A stretch of 64,000 nt of DNA from Sphingomonas hengshuiensis (GCF_000935025.1 NZ_CP010836.1:5007001-5071000); one strand, 5' to 3'; positions 1 to 9,239 are shown, numbered from the stretch's first letter. Made by a program: numbers and translations. Notes: generated by a model from the sequence alone, not told the origin.

Positions 1-1
1 G

Positions 2-463
2 GCGCTGCTGCCCTTTCCGGGACTGCGGGCGAAGCTGTTTCCCTCGCTGGCCCGGCTGCTGTTCGTCAATCCGCTCGCGCCGCATTTCTTCGCGCGGCTG
101 GCGCGGACGCAGGGCGAGACGGACCGCTTCCTGCTGCGCAGCACAGGATCGCGGATCGATGCCGAGGGTGTCGGTTTTTACGAGCGGCTGTTCGCCACGC
201 CGGGGCATTGCGCGGGGGCGATCACGATGATGGCCGATTGGGACCTCGATGTGCTCAAGCGCGATCTGCCGCGGCTGCAGACGCGGTTGCTGGCCGTGCA
301 TGGCGAGGCGGATGCCGCGATCCCGCTGGCGAGCGCGCGCGAGGCGGTGGCCCTGGTCGCGAACGGGCGCCTGCACGCGCTCGCCGGGCTCGGCCATCTG
401 GCGCATGAGGAGCAACCGGGCGCAGTCGCGGCGATCCTCCGCCAGTTCGTGGAGGCGGGGTGA
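2..463 (+). CDS. bchO: BchO, alpha/beta hydrolase-like Mg-chelatase accessory protein (C-terminal part)
   Basis: The 5' end lies outside the window; the frame is open from base 2 and gives about 153 residues. The visible part reads as the second half of an alpha/beta hydrolase fold: a cap region, then the HGEADAAIPL segment that normally carries the acid residue, and GLGHLAHEE with the catalytic-type histidine. BchO is usually encoded next to bchI and bchD and is thought to assist magnesium insertion into protoporphyrin IX; its exact role is unsettled. Position at the edge of a photosynthesis cluster, just before crtC, fits BchO. A generic alpha/beta hydrolase is the alternative. Its stop overlaps the next small ORF as TGATG. 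Confidence 0.8.
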   Translation, partial: ALLPFPGLRAKLFPSLARLLFVNPLAPHFFARLARTQGETDRFLLRSTGSRIDAEGVGFYERLFATPGHCAGAITMMADWDLDVLKRDLPRLQTRLLAVHGEADAAIPLASAREAVALVANGRLHALAGLGHLAHEEQPGAVAAILRQFVEAG

Positions 464-591
464 TGGGCGCCTATCTGAGCCTGCTCGACCTGGCGATCGC
501 GGGCGTGCCGGTGGTGCTCTTCTGCATCTGGCAGCTCATCTCGATCAACCGCGAGATCGCGAAGGGCAAGAAGCCGCCTGAAGAGCCCTGA
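463..591 (+). CDS. Small single-span membrane protein, 42 aa, unknown function
   Basis: The ORF starts at an ATG that overlaps the bchO stop (TGATG), so it is probably translationally coupled to bchO. It encodes 42 residues: a hydrophobic stretch at about residues 4 to 26, then a charged tail ending in KGKKPPEEP. This predicts one membrane helix with a basic-then-acidic cytoplasmic tail. It stops four bases short of the convergent crtC stop. I do not recognise a family. The coupling and clear membrane topology make it more likely real than chance. Confidence 0.5.
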   Translation: MGAYLSLLDLAIAGVPVVLFCIWQLISINREIAKGKKPPEEP

Positions 592-595
592 GACC

Positions 596-1528
596 CTACC
601 AGAACGCGCGCGGCATTCGGTAGGGCAGCATCGACTGGACGATCGGCGAGCGGAAACGCCCCAGCGACAGGCTTTCGTGCACCGCCTGCGCATCCTCGCC
701 GAACAAATGCGTCGAGAGTGCCGAGCGGGCATAGAAGGGCGCGTCGATCCAGGTCTTGGTGACGCGCGGGCGATGGCCGGCATCGACTCGCGTCGCGCGG
801 TCGACCAGCCATCCGGTGCGCGGGAGCCGGGCAGCGGTGGGCTGCACGACGTCGTGCCAGCGCCCCTGCCGATCGAACTTCAGCGCAAGGTCGAACGGCG
901 TGCCGTCGCGCCGGCGGCCTTCGTACAGGACTGCGACGTCGTTTTTGAGGTGGGCGCGCGACCAGTGCCAGTCGTTGAACCCGGCCTCCAGCGGCTCGTC
1001 GCCGAAGTTCGAATCGAAATAGCCGGCACCACTCCAACGCATCCCGGGATGCGTCATCGCGACCTCGACATGCGCGCGCGGCGCCACCGGGTGCCAGCGA
1101 TGCCTGCCCTCGGGATCGAGCGTGAAGGCAGTGGTGCCGATCATTTCCGGCGTGACGCGCACCGTGCCGCGGACCTTATAGGGCAAGGGTGCCGAGATTT
1201 CGGCGATGTCGATCACCAGCGAGTCGCCGTCCCAGTGCATCCCGCTGGGGCCGACGGCGAAATGGTCGGCGCTGCGGCGCATCCGCTTCGATGGCCGTTC
1301 GGTCATCGCCCAGGCCGATCCGCGCGGGCCGTTGAGCGAGACGTTGATCGCGCAGTGATTCTCCGGGTCGCCGCGCCCCGACAGCTTGTAATAGGGCGAG
1401 AAGACACTGCCGATAAAGGCGATGATCGTCAGCCCGTGGGCGCCGTCCGCGCTGGTCGCGTCGATATACCACCAGGCATAGCCATTGGCCGCGACATGAA
1501 CGTCGAAGCGCGGTCCCTGAGCAAGCAA
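596..1528 (-). CDS. crtC: CrtC, acyclic carotenoid 1,2-hydratase (hydroxyneurosporene synthase)
   Basis: About 310 residues. Family landmarks include NGYAWWYIDATSADG near the N-terminus, IIAFIGSVFSPYYKLSG, NHCAINVSLNGPRG, HFAVGPSGMHWDGD and GAGYFDSNFGDEPLE. CrtC adds water to the terminal double bond of neurosporene or lycopene in the spheroidene/spirilloxanthin route; CrtD and CrtF, encoded alongside, do the following steps. There is no ATG in the expected place. I place the start at a TTG (first base 1528), just before the conserved GPRFDV segment, which makes the gene overlap the end of crtD by about 100 bases. The start is therefore uncertain; the product is not. Confidence 0.88.
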   Translation of the reverse strand: MLAQGPRFDVHVAANGYAWWYIDATSADGAHGLTIIAFIGSVFSPYYKLSGRGDPENHCAINVSLNGPRGSAWAMTERPSKRMRRSADHFAVGPSGMHWDGDSLVIDIAEISAPLPYKVRGTVRVTPEMIGTTAFTLDPEGRHRWHPVAPRAHVEVAMTHPGMRWSGAGYFDSNFGDEPLEAGFNDWHWSRAHLKNDVAVLYEGRRRDGTPFDLALKFDRQGRWHDVVQPTAARLPRTGWLVDRATRVDAGHRPRVTKTWIDAPFYARSALSTHLFGEDAQAVHESLSLGRFRSPIVQSMLPYRMPRAFW

Positions 1529-2982
1529 TCGACGGCTAATCGGCCGGAAAGCGCCGCCATCGGGACGCCCGCGCCGGGGTGCGTGCTCCCGCCCGCGCAA
1601 TAGAGCCCAGGGATCCGCGTCCGGCTGCCCTGCCGGCGGAAGGAGGCCGCCCACCCGTGCGAGGCCGGTCCATAAAGGGCTCCACCCGTCGAGGGAAACA
1701 GGCGCTCGAAGTCGGTCGGCGTCGTCAGCACCGCTGAACGCCCCAGATCGAGCGAAAGCCCCGCCCGCGAAACGCCGTCCAGCATCCGCATTGTACATGT
1801 GTCGATCTCCGCCGGAGTGAAGGGAGTGCAGTCGCCGGTGGCCGGCGCGTTGACGATGATCTGGATGCGCTCGCGGTCGCCGGTGCCGGCGGCGCTGTCG
1901 TCGCGGTCCTGCGCGCAGACATAGACGCTGGGCCGGTCGGCCAGATGTCCGCTGGCGAGCGCGTTGAATTCGGCGGGGTAGTCGTCCGAAAAGAAGACGT
2001 TGTGGCGCGCCAGCGGGAAGCCGCTGGCGGTCGCGCGCGCGGTCCACACCATCGCGCTGAGCGAGCGCCGCTGCGGCGCGACGGGCGACGTCGCGCGCCG
2101 TGCCGCTTCGCCGAACCGCCCTGCGCCGATCGCGGCGGGGTCGGCGTTGCACACCACCGATCCGGCGGCGATCCGCTCGCCATCGTCGAGGATCACCCCC
2201 GCCGCGCGGCCGCGCTCGACCAGGATCCTGCGCACCGGCGTACCGTAAAGATAGCGCACGCCCTTGCTGCGCCCGATCGCTTCAAGGGCCTGTGCCAGCC
2301 GGTGCATGCCGCCGTCGACCAGCCACACGCCGCTGGCCTCGACATGGGCGATCAGCATCAGCGTGGCGGGGCACAGGAAGGGCGAGGAGCCGCAATAGGT
2401 CGCGTAGCGCCCGAATAGTTGCCGGAGCCGGGGGTCGCGGAAATAGCCGCCGAGCGCGCGCCACATCGACCCATAGGCGCGCAGGTTGCAGTAGTCGCCG
2501 AAGCCGCGCGCACCCATGCGCCACCCCAGGGTGATCGGATCGGTCTTGGTGTCGCGCAGGAACGGCCCGTCGAGCGCGTCGAACAGTCGCTTCGCCTCCG
2601 CCCGGAACGCGCGATAGCCGCGCGCCTCGCGGGCCCCGGCGAAGTCGCCGATCGCGGCCTCGCTCGCCGCCGGGTCGGCGTACAGATCGAGCCGCGCCGC
2701 GCCCCAGGCATGGCGCGCGACCGTCGATGCCGGGCGCATCGTCAGGTGGTTTTCGAGCGACTCGCCGCACGCCGCGAAGATCTCCTCGAACAAGGCGCGC
2801 ATCGTGAAGACCGTCGGCCCGGCGTCGATTGCAACCCCGTCGGCGAGGATCGCCCGCAATTTGCCGCCGGGGCCCGCTGCTGCTTCGACCAGGATCACGT
2901 CGCATCCGCGCGCGGCGAGCAGCGCGGCGCTGACCAGCCCGCCTATGCCTGCCCCGATAACGATGACGCGTTCGTTCGGCAT
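1429..2982 (-). CDS. crtD: CrtD, carotenoid 3,4-desaturase (methoxyneurosporene dehydrogenase)
   Basis: 517 residues, a phytoene-desaturase-type FAD flavoprotein. The N-terminal dinucleotide-binding motif is GAGIGGLVSAALLAARG followed by VEAAAGPGGKL; the C-terminal FAD signature is GLYCAGGSTHPGAGVPMA. CrtD introduces the 3,4 double bond of the methoxy/hydroxy carotenoids of LH1. ATG at 2982 has a good ribosome site (GGGAG). The last 25 or so residues after RLAVDC run past the usual family end and overlap the crtC start. It diverges from crtF across a PpsR-type operator and presumably forms a crtDC transcript. Confidence 0.92.
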   Translation of the reverse strand: MPNERVIVIGAGIGGLVSAALLAARGCDVILVEAAAGPGGKLRAILADGVAIDAGPTVFTMRALFEEIFAACGESLENHLTMRPASTVARHAWGAARLDLYADPAASEAAIGDFAGAREARGYRAFRAEAKRLFDALDGPFLRDTKTDPITLGWRMGARGFGDYCNLRAYGSMWRALGGYFRDPRLRQLFGRYATYCGSSPFLCPATLMLIAHVEASGVWLVDGGMHRLAQALEAIGRSKGVRYLYGTPVRRILVERGRAAGVILDDGERIAAGSVVCNADPAAIGAGRFGEAARRATSPVAPQRRSLSAMVWTARATASGFPLARHNVFFSDDYPAEFNALASGHLADRPSVYVCAQDRDDSAAGTGDRERIQIIVNAPATGDCTPFTPAEIDTCTMRMLDGVSRAGLSLDLGRSAVLTTPTDFERLFPSTGGALYGPASHGWAASFRRQGSRTRIPGLYCAGGSTHPGAGVPMAALSGRLAVDCLLRDRASTFMSRPMAMPGGISTRPARTAPTG

Positions 2983-3014
2983 CGCGCTCCCTTTCGATTG
3001 ACGATGCTATCATC

Positions 3015-3058
3015 TGTCAACACAAGTGGACACATGCTTTTGTCCAACACCAAAAATT
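3015..3058. promoter_or_regulatory. PpsR/CrtJ operator between crtD and crtF
   Basis: TGTC at 3015 and GACA at 3029 form a perfect TGT-N12-ACA palindrome, the consensus bound by the photosynthesis repressor PpsR (CrtJ). Exactly 8 bases further a third half-site, TGTC at 3041, repeats the tandem spacing known for this repressor. It sits in the divergent crtD/crtF promoter and overlaps the predicted first codons of crtF. Binding here should repress carotenoid genes under oxygen or strong light. Confidence 0.8.
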
Positions 3059-4158
3059 TCGGCTGGCGGGGACGCTGGATCGCGTGGCGGAACCGGGTTT
3101 TCGCGTCGGAGCGGTTCCAGCGCTTCGCGATGCGCTTCCCCCTGACGCGACCGATTGCGAGGGCGCGGGCGCGGGGGCTGTTCGATCTGGTTGCCGGATT
3201 TACCTATTCGCAGATCCTGGCGGCCTGTGTGCAGACTGGGCTGCTCGATCTGCTGGCGCAGGGGCCGCTCGACGCGGCGACGATCTCGGCGCGAATCGAC
3301 CTGCCTGCCGCCGGGACCGAGCGGCTGTTGCGCGGCGCGGCGGCGCTGGGGCTGGTCGAGCCGCTGGGCAGTGGCTGGGCATTGGGAAGCGATGGCGCCG
3401 CGCTGCGGGGCAATCGCGGGATTGCCGAAATGGTGGCGCACCATCATCTGCTTTATGCCGATCTCGCCGATCCGGTGGCGCTGCTCCGGCGCGGCGGGGG
3501 TGGCGGGCAGCTGTCGCGGCATTGGCACTATGCCGAGTCGGCGGGGCGCGGCGACGCCGATGCCGTCGCGGCCTATTCGACGCTGATGGCGACGTCGCAG
3601 CCGCTGGTCGCGGCGCAGGCGGTCGATTCGTACCGCTTCGATCGCCACCGCCGCCTGCTCGACGTAGGCGGCGGGGAGGGGGCGTTTCTCCAGGCGGTGG
3701 CCGAGCGTGTGCCGGGGATCGAGCTGGGGCTGTTCGACCTTCCCGCGGTGGGCGAGCGCGCGCGGGTGCGATTCGACTCGGCGGGTCTGGCGTCGCGCAC
3801 CCAGGTGTTCGGTGGCGATTTTCTCTGCGACTCGCTGCCGGAGGGATATGACCTGGTCTCGCTGATCCGCGTGCTGCATGATCATGACGACGGCCCCGCG
3901 CTCGCGCTGCTGCGCGCTATCCACGCGGCGCTGCCCGCGGGGGGCAGGCTGTTCATCGCAGAGCCGATGGCGCGGACGCCCGGCGCGGAGCCGGTCGGCG
4001 ATGCCTATTTCGGCTTTTATCTGTTGGCGATGGGGTCGGGGAGACCCCGTAGTTCGGTCGAAATCCGGGCCATGCTTCGCGAGGCCGGGTTCGCCAAATC
4101 GCGCGTGCTGGCGACGGCGATGCCGCTGACGACGAGCGCAATCCTCGCGAACCGATAA
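3034..4158 (+). CDS. crtF: CrtF, hydroxyneurosporene O-methyltransferase
   Basis: About 374 residues from the ATG at 3034; an in-frame ATG at 3004 is the longer alternative, but it lies upstream of the operator. The N-terminal helical region (GRWIAWRNRVF, FPLTRPIARARARGLFDL) is typical of CrtF. A winged-helix dimerisation part follows, then an SAM-dependent methyltransferase domain with motif I LLDVGGGEGAF and the late motif LFIAEPMA. It methylates the 1-hydroxyl group made by CrtC, using S-adenosylmethionine, to give methoxy carotenoids. It diverges from crtDC and is likely PpsR-controlled. Confidence 0.9.
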   Translation: MLLSNTKNFGWRGRWIAWRNRVFASERFQRFAMRFPLTRPIARARARGLFDLVAGFTYSQILAACVQTGLLDLLAQGPLDAATISARIDLPAAGTERLLRGAAALGLVEPLGSGWALGSDGAALRGNRGIAEMVAHHHLLYADLADPVALLRRGGGGGQLSRHWHYAESAGRGDADAVAAYSTLMATSQPLVAAQAVDSYRFDRHRRLLDVGGGEGAFLQAVAERVPGIELGLFDLPAVGERARVRFDSAGLASRTQVFGGDFLCDSLPEGYDLVSLIRVLHDHDDGPALALLRAIHAALPAGGRLFIAEPMARTPGAEPVGDAYFGFYLLAMGSGRPRSSVEIRAMLREAGFAKSRVLATAMPLTTSAILANR

Positions 4159-4164
4159 CAAGAG

Positions 4165-4208
4165 TGTCCAATGTTATTGACAGCTCTAAGTGTCTAGTGA
4201 ATATTACG
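4165..4208. promoter_or_regulatory. Tandem PpsR/CrtJ operator upstream of bchC
   Basis: Two palindromes separated by 8 bases: TGTC-N10-GACA at 4165 to 4182 (perfect) and TGT-N12-ACG at 4191 to 4208 (one mismatch). This is the classic paired PpsR/CrtJ arrangement. The site lies about 50 bases before the bchC start codon, where it would control the bchCXYZ-puf superoperon. Confidence 0.87.
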
Positions 4209-4257
4209 TAGGTCAACGGGCTCCGATGCAGAGCCCGCCGCCGCAGGGGGGAGCGTA

Positions 4258-5184
4258 ATGGAGACAGTAGCGGTCATATTGGAGGCGCCGGAACGGCTGA
4301 CCCTCCGACCGCTCGCGCTCAATCCGATGGCGGCAGGCGACGTCCTGGTCGAGATCGACTGGAGCGGGATTTCCTCAGGGACCGAGAAACTGCTGTGGAC
4401 CGGCCGGATGCCGAGCTTTCCCGGCATGGGCTATCCGCTGGTGCCGGGATATGAATCGGTCGGGCGCATCGTCGATGCCGGTGCCGAGGCACGCGGGCGG
4501 ATCGGTGAATGGGTCTTCGTCCCCGGCGCCAATTGCTACGCGCAAGCGCGCGGACTGTTCGGCGGCACCGCGCGCCAGGTCGTGCTGCCGGCGGCGCGGG
4601 CGATCCGCATCCGCGAGTCGCTGGGCCGCGACGGCATATTGCTGGCGCTGGCCGCGACGGCGCATCACGCAATCGCGGTCGGCGGCGCGCCCGATCTGGT
4701 GATTGGCCATGGCATCCTCGGGCGGCTGATCGCGCGGATCAGCGTGGCGAGTGGCGGCGGCACCCCGACGGTGTGGGAAACCAATCCGGATCGGCGCGAT
4801 GGTTTCGGCTATCCCGTGATCGATCCCGCAACCGACGAGCGCCGCGACTATCGCGCGATCTGCGACGCGAGCGGCGCTTCGGACATTCTCGACATCGCCT
4901 TCTCCCGGATCGGCAAGGGCGGCGAGGTGGTGCTGGCCGGGTTTTACGATCGGCTGTCCTTCGCCTTCCCGCCTGCGTTCATGCGCGAGGCGCGGTTGCG
5001 CATCGCCGCCGAATTCACCCCCGCCGACATCGCCGCCACGCTCGCGCTGATCGACGCCGGGGTGCTCGAACTCGACGGGCTGATCAGCCATGCCCGCCCC
5101 GCTGCGGAGGCCCCCGAGGCCTATCCGCAAGCCTTTACCGACCCTGGGTGTCTCAAGATGGTCCTCGACTGGAGAACGCTGTGA
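4258..5184 (+). CDS. bchC: BchC, bacteriochlorophyllide a dehydrogenase
   Basis: 308 residues of the medium-chain dehydrogenase type. SGISSGTEKLLWTG and GYPLVPGYESVGRIVDAG are characteristic of the BchC N-terminal GroES-like domain; the second half is the Rossmann part. It oxidises the 3-(1-hydroxyethyl) group made by BchF to the 3-acetyl group, NAD-dependent, in late bacteriochlorophyll a synthesis. ATG follows a GGGGGGAG ribosome site. It is the first gene after the tandem PpsR operator, and its stop overlaps the bchX GTG start as GTGA. Confidence 0.93.
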   Translation: METVAVILEAPERLTLRPLALNPMAAGDVLVEIDWSGISSGTEKLLWTGRMPSFPGMGYPLVPGYESVGRIVDAGAEARGRIGEWVFVPGANCYAQARGLFGGTARQVVLPAARAIRIRESLGRDGILLALAATAHHAIAVGGAPDLVIGHGILGRLIARISVASGGGTPTVWETNPDRRDGFGYPVIDPATDERRDYRAICDASGASDILDIAFSRIGKGGEVVLAGFYDRLSFAFPPAFMREARLRIAAEFTPADIAATLALIDAGVLELDGLISHARPAAEAPEAYPQAFTDPGCLKMVLDWRTL

Positions 5185-6164
5185 GCATGTTCGATCCCGA
5201 GCCGCTGCGCGAGGAAGCGTCGTTTGAGCCCGATCCGGTCCACACCGGGCCGGTCACCAAGGAAACGCAGATCATCGCGATCTATGGCAAGGGCGGCAGC
5301 GGCAAGTCGTTCGCCCTCGCCAATCTCAGCTACATGATGGCGCAACAGGGCAAGCGCGTGCTGCTGATCGGCTGCGATCCCAAGAGCGACACGACCAGCC
5401 TGTTGTTCGGCGGCAAATCCACCCCGACGATCATCGAGACCAGCTCAAAGAAGAAGCTCGCGGGCGAAGAGATCGGCATCGAGGACGTCTGCTTCCAGCG
5501 CGACGGCGTGTTCGCGATGGAATTGGGCGGGCCGGAGGTTGGCCGCGGCTGCGGTGGGCGCGGGATCATCCATGGCTTTGAGACGCTGGAGAAGCTCGGC
5601 TTCCACGAATGGGGCTTCGATTACGTCCTGCTCGACTTCCTGGGCGATGTGGTCTGCGGCGGCTTCGGCCTGCCGATCGCGCGCGACATGTGCCAGAAGG
5701 TCATCGTCGTCGCATCGAACGATCTCCAGTCGCTCTATGTCGCCAACAATGTCTGCAAGGCAGTCGAATATTTCCGCAAGATGGGCGGCAATGTCGGCGT
5801 CGCGGGGATGATCCTCAACAAGGACGACGGCACCGGCGAGGCTAATGCGTTCGCTGCGGCGGTGGGCATCCCGGTGCTGACGGCGATTCCGGCGAACGAG
5901 GACATCCGAAAGAAGTCCGCGAACTACCAGATCATCGGCAAGCCCGGTGGGCAATGGGCGTCGCTGTTCGAGCAACTCGCGGTCAACGTCGCCGAGGCAC
6001 CGCCGCTCCGGCCCGCCCCGCTCGACCAGGACGGATTGCTCGGGCTGTTCAGCGCCGACGTGACGGGTGCGGATTATTCGCTCAAGCCCGCGACCCAGGC
6101 CGATATGCGCGGCGCGGCCTATGTCGCGAAGCCAAGCCTCGAAGTCGTGTACGATGCGGTCTGA
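5181..6164 (+). CDS. bchX: BchX, chlorophyllide a reductase iron protein
   Basis: About 327 residues, NifH-like ATPase of chlorophyllide a oxidoreductase (COR). The P-loop GKGGSGKS is near residues 36 to 43. The two cysteines that bridge a 4Fe-4S cluster between two BchX protomers are in GRGCGGRG and GDVVCGGFG. It donates electrons to BchYZ with ATP hydrolysis to reduce ring B. I chose GTG at 5181 because GGAG lies six bases before it and it overlaps the bchC stop (GTGA); an ATG two codons later is possible. The end overlaps the bchY start by 11 bases. Confidence 0.92.
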   Translation: MSMFDPEPLREEASFEPDPVHTGPVTKETQIIAIYGKGGSGKSFALANLSYMMAQQGKRVLLIGCDPKSDTTSLLFGGKSTPTIIETSSKKKLAGEEIGIEDVCFQRDGVFAMELGGPEVGRGCGGRGIIHGFETLEKLGFHEWGFDYVLLDFLGDVVCGGFGLPIARDMCQKVIVVASNDLQSLYVANNVCKAVEYFRKMGGNVGVAGMILNKDDGTGEANAFAAAVGIPVLTAIPANEDIRKKSANYQIIGKPGGQWASLFEQLAVNVAEAPPLRPAPLDQDGLLGLFSADVTGADYSLKPATQADMRGAAYVAKPSLEVVYDAV

Positions 6165-7782
6165 GTCCGGCCTTCTTTCTGCTCCCCTCCCTGAAAGGGA
6201 GGGGCTGGGGGTGGGTGCGAGCGCAGCGAGCTCCTCCGACCGACCCACCCCCAGCCCCTCCCTTGTCCAGGGAGGGGAGCCAAGAAGTCGCGACCGGATA
6301 GACCTCAGCGCGGCAGATGCGGGCGGCTGTGGATCGAAAGACACCCTGCGCGACGCCGCGATCATCGCCGGCAAGTCCGAAATCCTCGATCGCTACGCCG
6401 CCGACTATCCCATAGGGCCGCACGATCAGCCGCAATCGATGTGCCCGGCGTTCGGGTCCCTTCGAGTAGGCCTGCGGATGCGGCGCACCGCGAGCGTTCT
6501 CTCGGGATCGGCCTGCTGCGTCTATGGCCTCACCTTCACCTCGCATTTCTACGGCGCCAAGCGGAGCGTCGGCTATGTCCCGTTCAGTTCTGAGACGCTC
6601 GTCACCGGCAAGCTGTTCGAGGACATCAAGGAAGCGGTCGAGGTGCTCGCCGATCCGGCGCTCTACGACACGATCATCGTCACCAATTTGTGCGTGCCCA
6701 CCGCGTCGGGCGTGCCGCTGCAATTGCTGCCCGATCAGATCAACGGGGTCCGCGTGATCGGGATCGACGTTCCCGGCTTCGGGGTGCCGACGCATGCCGA
6801 GGCGAAGGATGTGCTCGCCGGGGCGATGCTGCACTATGCGCGCAAGGAAGCCGAGCAGGGCCCGGTCGCCGCGCCCAAGACGCGCCCGGACCGCCCGACA
6901 GTGACGCTGCTCGGCGAGATGTTTCCGGCCGACCCGCCGGGCATCGGGCTGATGCTCGAGCCGCTGGGGCTGGCGGCGGGGCCGGTCGTCCCGACGCGCG
7001 AATGGCGGGAGCTCTATTCGGCGCTCGATTGCGCGGTCGTCGGCGCGATCCATCCCTTCTACACCGCGAGCATCCGCGAGTTCGAGGCGGCGGGGCGCAA
7101 TGTGGTCGGTTCGGCACCGGTCGGCGCGGACGGCACGGCGGCGTGGCTCGATGCGATCGGCAAGGCGTGTGGCGTCGCGCAGGACAGGATCGATGCGTCG
7201 AAGAACCGCTTCATTCCCGCCATCCGGGGGGCGCTCGCGGCAAAGCCGGTGCGCGGGCGGATCACGGTCTCGGGCTATGAAGGCTCGGAGCTTCTGGTCG
7301 CGCGGCTGCTGATCGAGAGCGGCGCAGAGGTGCCCTATGTCGGCACCGCCTGCCCGCGCACGATCTGGTCCGATCCCGACCGCGAATGGCTGGAGGCGCA
7401 TGGCTGCCGCGTGCAGTATCGCGCGAGCCTGGAACAGGACATCGCCGCAGTCGAGGAATTCGGCCCCGACCTTGCGATCGGGACCACGCCGGTCGTCCAG
7501 CACGCCAAGCAGAAATCGATTCCCGCGCTCTACTTCACCAACCTCATCTCGGCGCGTCCGCTGATGGGGCCGGCGGGGGCGGGCAGCCTGGCGATGGTGG
7601 TCAACGCCGCGCTCGCCAACCAGCACCGCTTCGACAAGATGACCGCGTTCTTCGAAGGCGTCGGTACCGGCGCGACTGCGGGGGTGTGGGAGAACACGCC
7701 CGTCGATCGCCCCGAGTTCAAGGCCAAGTACGCCGCCAAGCGGATCGCTGCGGCCAAGGCAGAGGAGCATATCGGCACATGA
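6154..7782 (+). CDS. bchY: BchY, chlorophyllide a reductase subunit Y, with repeat-derived N-terminal extension
   Basis: 542 residues from the only upstream in-frame ATG. The conserved family sequence starts near residue 60: [32 protein letters not shown], then [19 protein letters not shown]. It forms the NifD/NifK-like catalytic heterodimer with BchZ, with 4Fe-4S ligand cysteines in the N-terminal part. Residues about 7 to 45 are encoded by a GC-rich palindromic repeat and have no counterpart in the family as I know it. A GTG inside the repeat could serve as an alternative start. The stop overlaps bchZ as ATGA. Confidence 0.9.
   Translation: MRSESGLLSAPLPEREGLGVGASAASSSDRPTPSPSLVQGGEPRSRDRIDLSAADAGGCGSKDTLRDAAIIAGKSEILDRYAADYPIGPHDQPQSMCPAFGSLRVGLRMRRTASVLSGSACCVYGLTFTSHFYGAKRSVGYVPFSSETLVTGKLFEDIKEAVEVLADPALYDTIIVTNLCVPTASGVPLQLLPDQINGVRVIGIDVPGFGVPTHAEAKDVLAGAMLHYARKEAEQGPVAAPKTRPDRPTVTLLGEMFPADPPGIGLMLEPLGLAAGPVVPTREWRELYSALDCAVVGAIHPFYTASIREFEAAGRNVVGSAPVGADGTAAWLDAIGKACGVAQDRIDASKNRFIPAIRGALAAKPVRGRITVSGYEGSELLVARLLIESGAEVPYVGTACPRTIWSDPDREWLEAHGCRVQYRASLEQDIAAVEEFGPDLAIGTTPVVQHAKQKSIPALYFTNLISARPLMGPAGAGSLAMVVNAALANQHRFDKMTAFFEGVGTGATAGVWENTPVDRPEFKAKYAAKRIAAAKAEEHIGT
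6172..6287. repeat. Palindromic intergenic-type repeat inside the 5' end of bchY
   Basis: Nested inverted repeats. Outer arms begin GCTCCCCTCCCT (6181) and end AGGGAGGGGAGC (6280), and can be stretched to CTTCTT/AAGAAG at 6172 and 6287. Inner arms carry CCCCTCCC and GGGGGTGGGT with complements. It looks like the mobile palindromic repeats scattered between sphingomonad genes, but here it lies within an open reading frame and keeps it open. Confidence 0.78.
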
Positions 7783-9239
7783 CGCTGATCCTCGATCATG
7801 ACCGCGCGGGCGGCTATTGGGGCGCCGTCTATGCGTTCACTGCGATCAAGGGATTGCAGGTGATCATCGACGGCCCGGTGGGCTGCGAGAACCTGCCGGT
7901 CACCTCGGTGCTCCACTATACCGACGGCCTTCCGCCGCACGAATTGCCGATCGTCGTCACCGGGCTCGGCGAGCAGGAGCTGGGGCGCGACGGCACCGAA
8001 GGGGCGATGCGGCGCGCGTGGAAGACGCTCGATCCCGATCTCCCCGCCGTCGTGGTCACCGGATCGATTGCCGAGATGATCGGCGGCGGGGTGACGCCCG
8101 AGGGCACCAATATCCAGCGCTTCCTGCCGCGCACGATCGACGAGGATCAATGGCAATCGGGCGACCGCGCGCTGACCTGGCTATGGACTCAGTTCGGGCT
8201 CAAAAAGGTTCCGGCGCTGAAGGCCCCGCGCGAGGGCCAGAAGCCCAAGGTCAACATCATCGGGCCGATGTACGGCACTTTCAACATGCCCTCCGACCTC
8301 GCCGAAATCCGGCGGCTGATCGAGGGCATCGGCGCCGAAGTCGGGATGGTGTTTCCGCTCGGCAGCCATCTTGCCGACGTCCGCAAGCTCGCCGATGCGC
8401 AGGTCAATGTCTGCATGTACCGCGAGTTCGGGCGCGGGCTGTGCGAGGTGCTCGAACGCCCCTACCTCCAGGCTCCGATCGGGCTCGAATCGACTACCCT
8501 GTTCCTGCGCAAGCTTGGCGAGCTGACCGGGCTCGATCCCGAGCCGTTCATCGAGCGCGAGAAGCACACCACGATCAAGCCGCTCTGGGATCTGTGGCGT
8601 TCGGTGACGCAGGATTTCTTCGGCACCGCCAGCTTCGGCATCGTCGCGACCGACACCTATGCCCGCGGCATCCGCAAGTTCCTTGAGGACGATATGGGGC
8701 TGCCCTGCAATTTCGCAGTGTCGCGCTGCGCGGGGGCGAAGTCGGACAACCAGGCCACCAAGGACCTGATCGCGACCAATCCGCCGCTGGTGCTGTTCGG
8801 CAGCTTCAACGAGCGGATGTACATGGCGGAGGCCGCCGGTGGTGCAGGCGGGATGCGCGGGGTCTATATCCCGGCGAGCTTCCCGGGCGCGGTCATCCGC
8901 CGCCACACTGGCACGCCGTTCATGGGCTATGCTGGCGCGACCTATCTGATCCAGGAAGTGTGCAACGCGCTGTTCGACGCGCTCTTCCACATCCTTCCGC
9001 TCGCCGGCCAGCTCGACAAGGCTGAGCCGACCCTGGCGCGGATCGAGCGCGAATTGATGTGGGACGACGCCGCCAAGTCCGAGCTGGACGCCGTTGTCGA
9101 GCGCGCACCCGTGCTGGTGCGGATCTCGATGGCCAAGCGCATCCGCGACGCCGCCGAGCGCGCCGCGCGCCGTGCGGGCGAGGCCTCCGTCACCCCGGAG
9201 CGCCTGGCGCTCGCGATCACCGAAAGCCGCGAACCATGA
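7779..9239 (+). CDS. bchZ: BchZ, chlorophyllide a reductase subunit Z
   Basis: 486 residues. [20 protein letters not shown] near the N-terminus holds a cluster-ligand cysteine. A nitrogenase-like fold follows, and the C-terminal part ([24 protein letters not shown]) resembles the PCP-red helical domain shared with BchB. With BchY it makes the catalytic component of COR, which reduces the C7=C8 bond of chlorophyllide a. It is coupled to bchY by ATGA, and its own stop overlaps a small ORF before pufB, again as ATGA. Confidence 0.93.
   Translation: MTLILDHDRAGGYWGAVYAFTAIKGLQVIIDGPVGCENLPVTSVLHYTDGLPPHELPIVVTGLGEQELGRDGTEGAMRRAWKTLDPDLPAVVVTGSIAEMIGGGVTPEGTNIQRFLPRTIDEDQWQSGDRALTWLWTQFGLKKVPALKAPREGQKPKVNIIGPMYGTFNMPSDLAEIRRLIEGIGAEVGMVFPLGSHLADVRKLADAQVNVCMYREFGRGLCEVLERPYLQAPIGLESTTLFLRKLGELTGLDPEPFIEREKHTTIKPLWDLWRSVTQDFFGTASFGIVATDTYARGIRKFLEDDMGLPCNFAVSRCAGAKSDNQATKDLIATNPPLVLFGSFNERMYMAEAAGGAGGMRGVYIPASFPGAVIRRHTGTPFMGYAGATYLIQEVCNALFDALFHILPLAGQLDKAEPTLARIERELMWDDAAKSELDAVVERAPVLVRISMAKRIRDAAERAARRAGEASVTPERLALAITESREP

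Noticed and set aside
596..2152. Long open frame that would extend CrtC far upstream across crtD
   Set aside because: The upstream part is a high-GC shadow of crtD in another frame and lacks CrtC similarity; the conserved CrtC sequence begins near base 1510.
3010..4161. 383-codon open frame antisense to crtF
   Set aside because: Arg/His/Gln-rich composition typical of GC-skewed antisense frames; the plus-strand frame is a recognisable methyltransferase.
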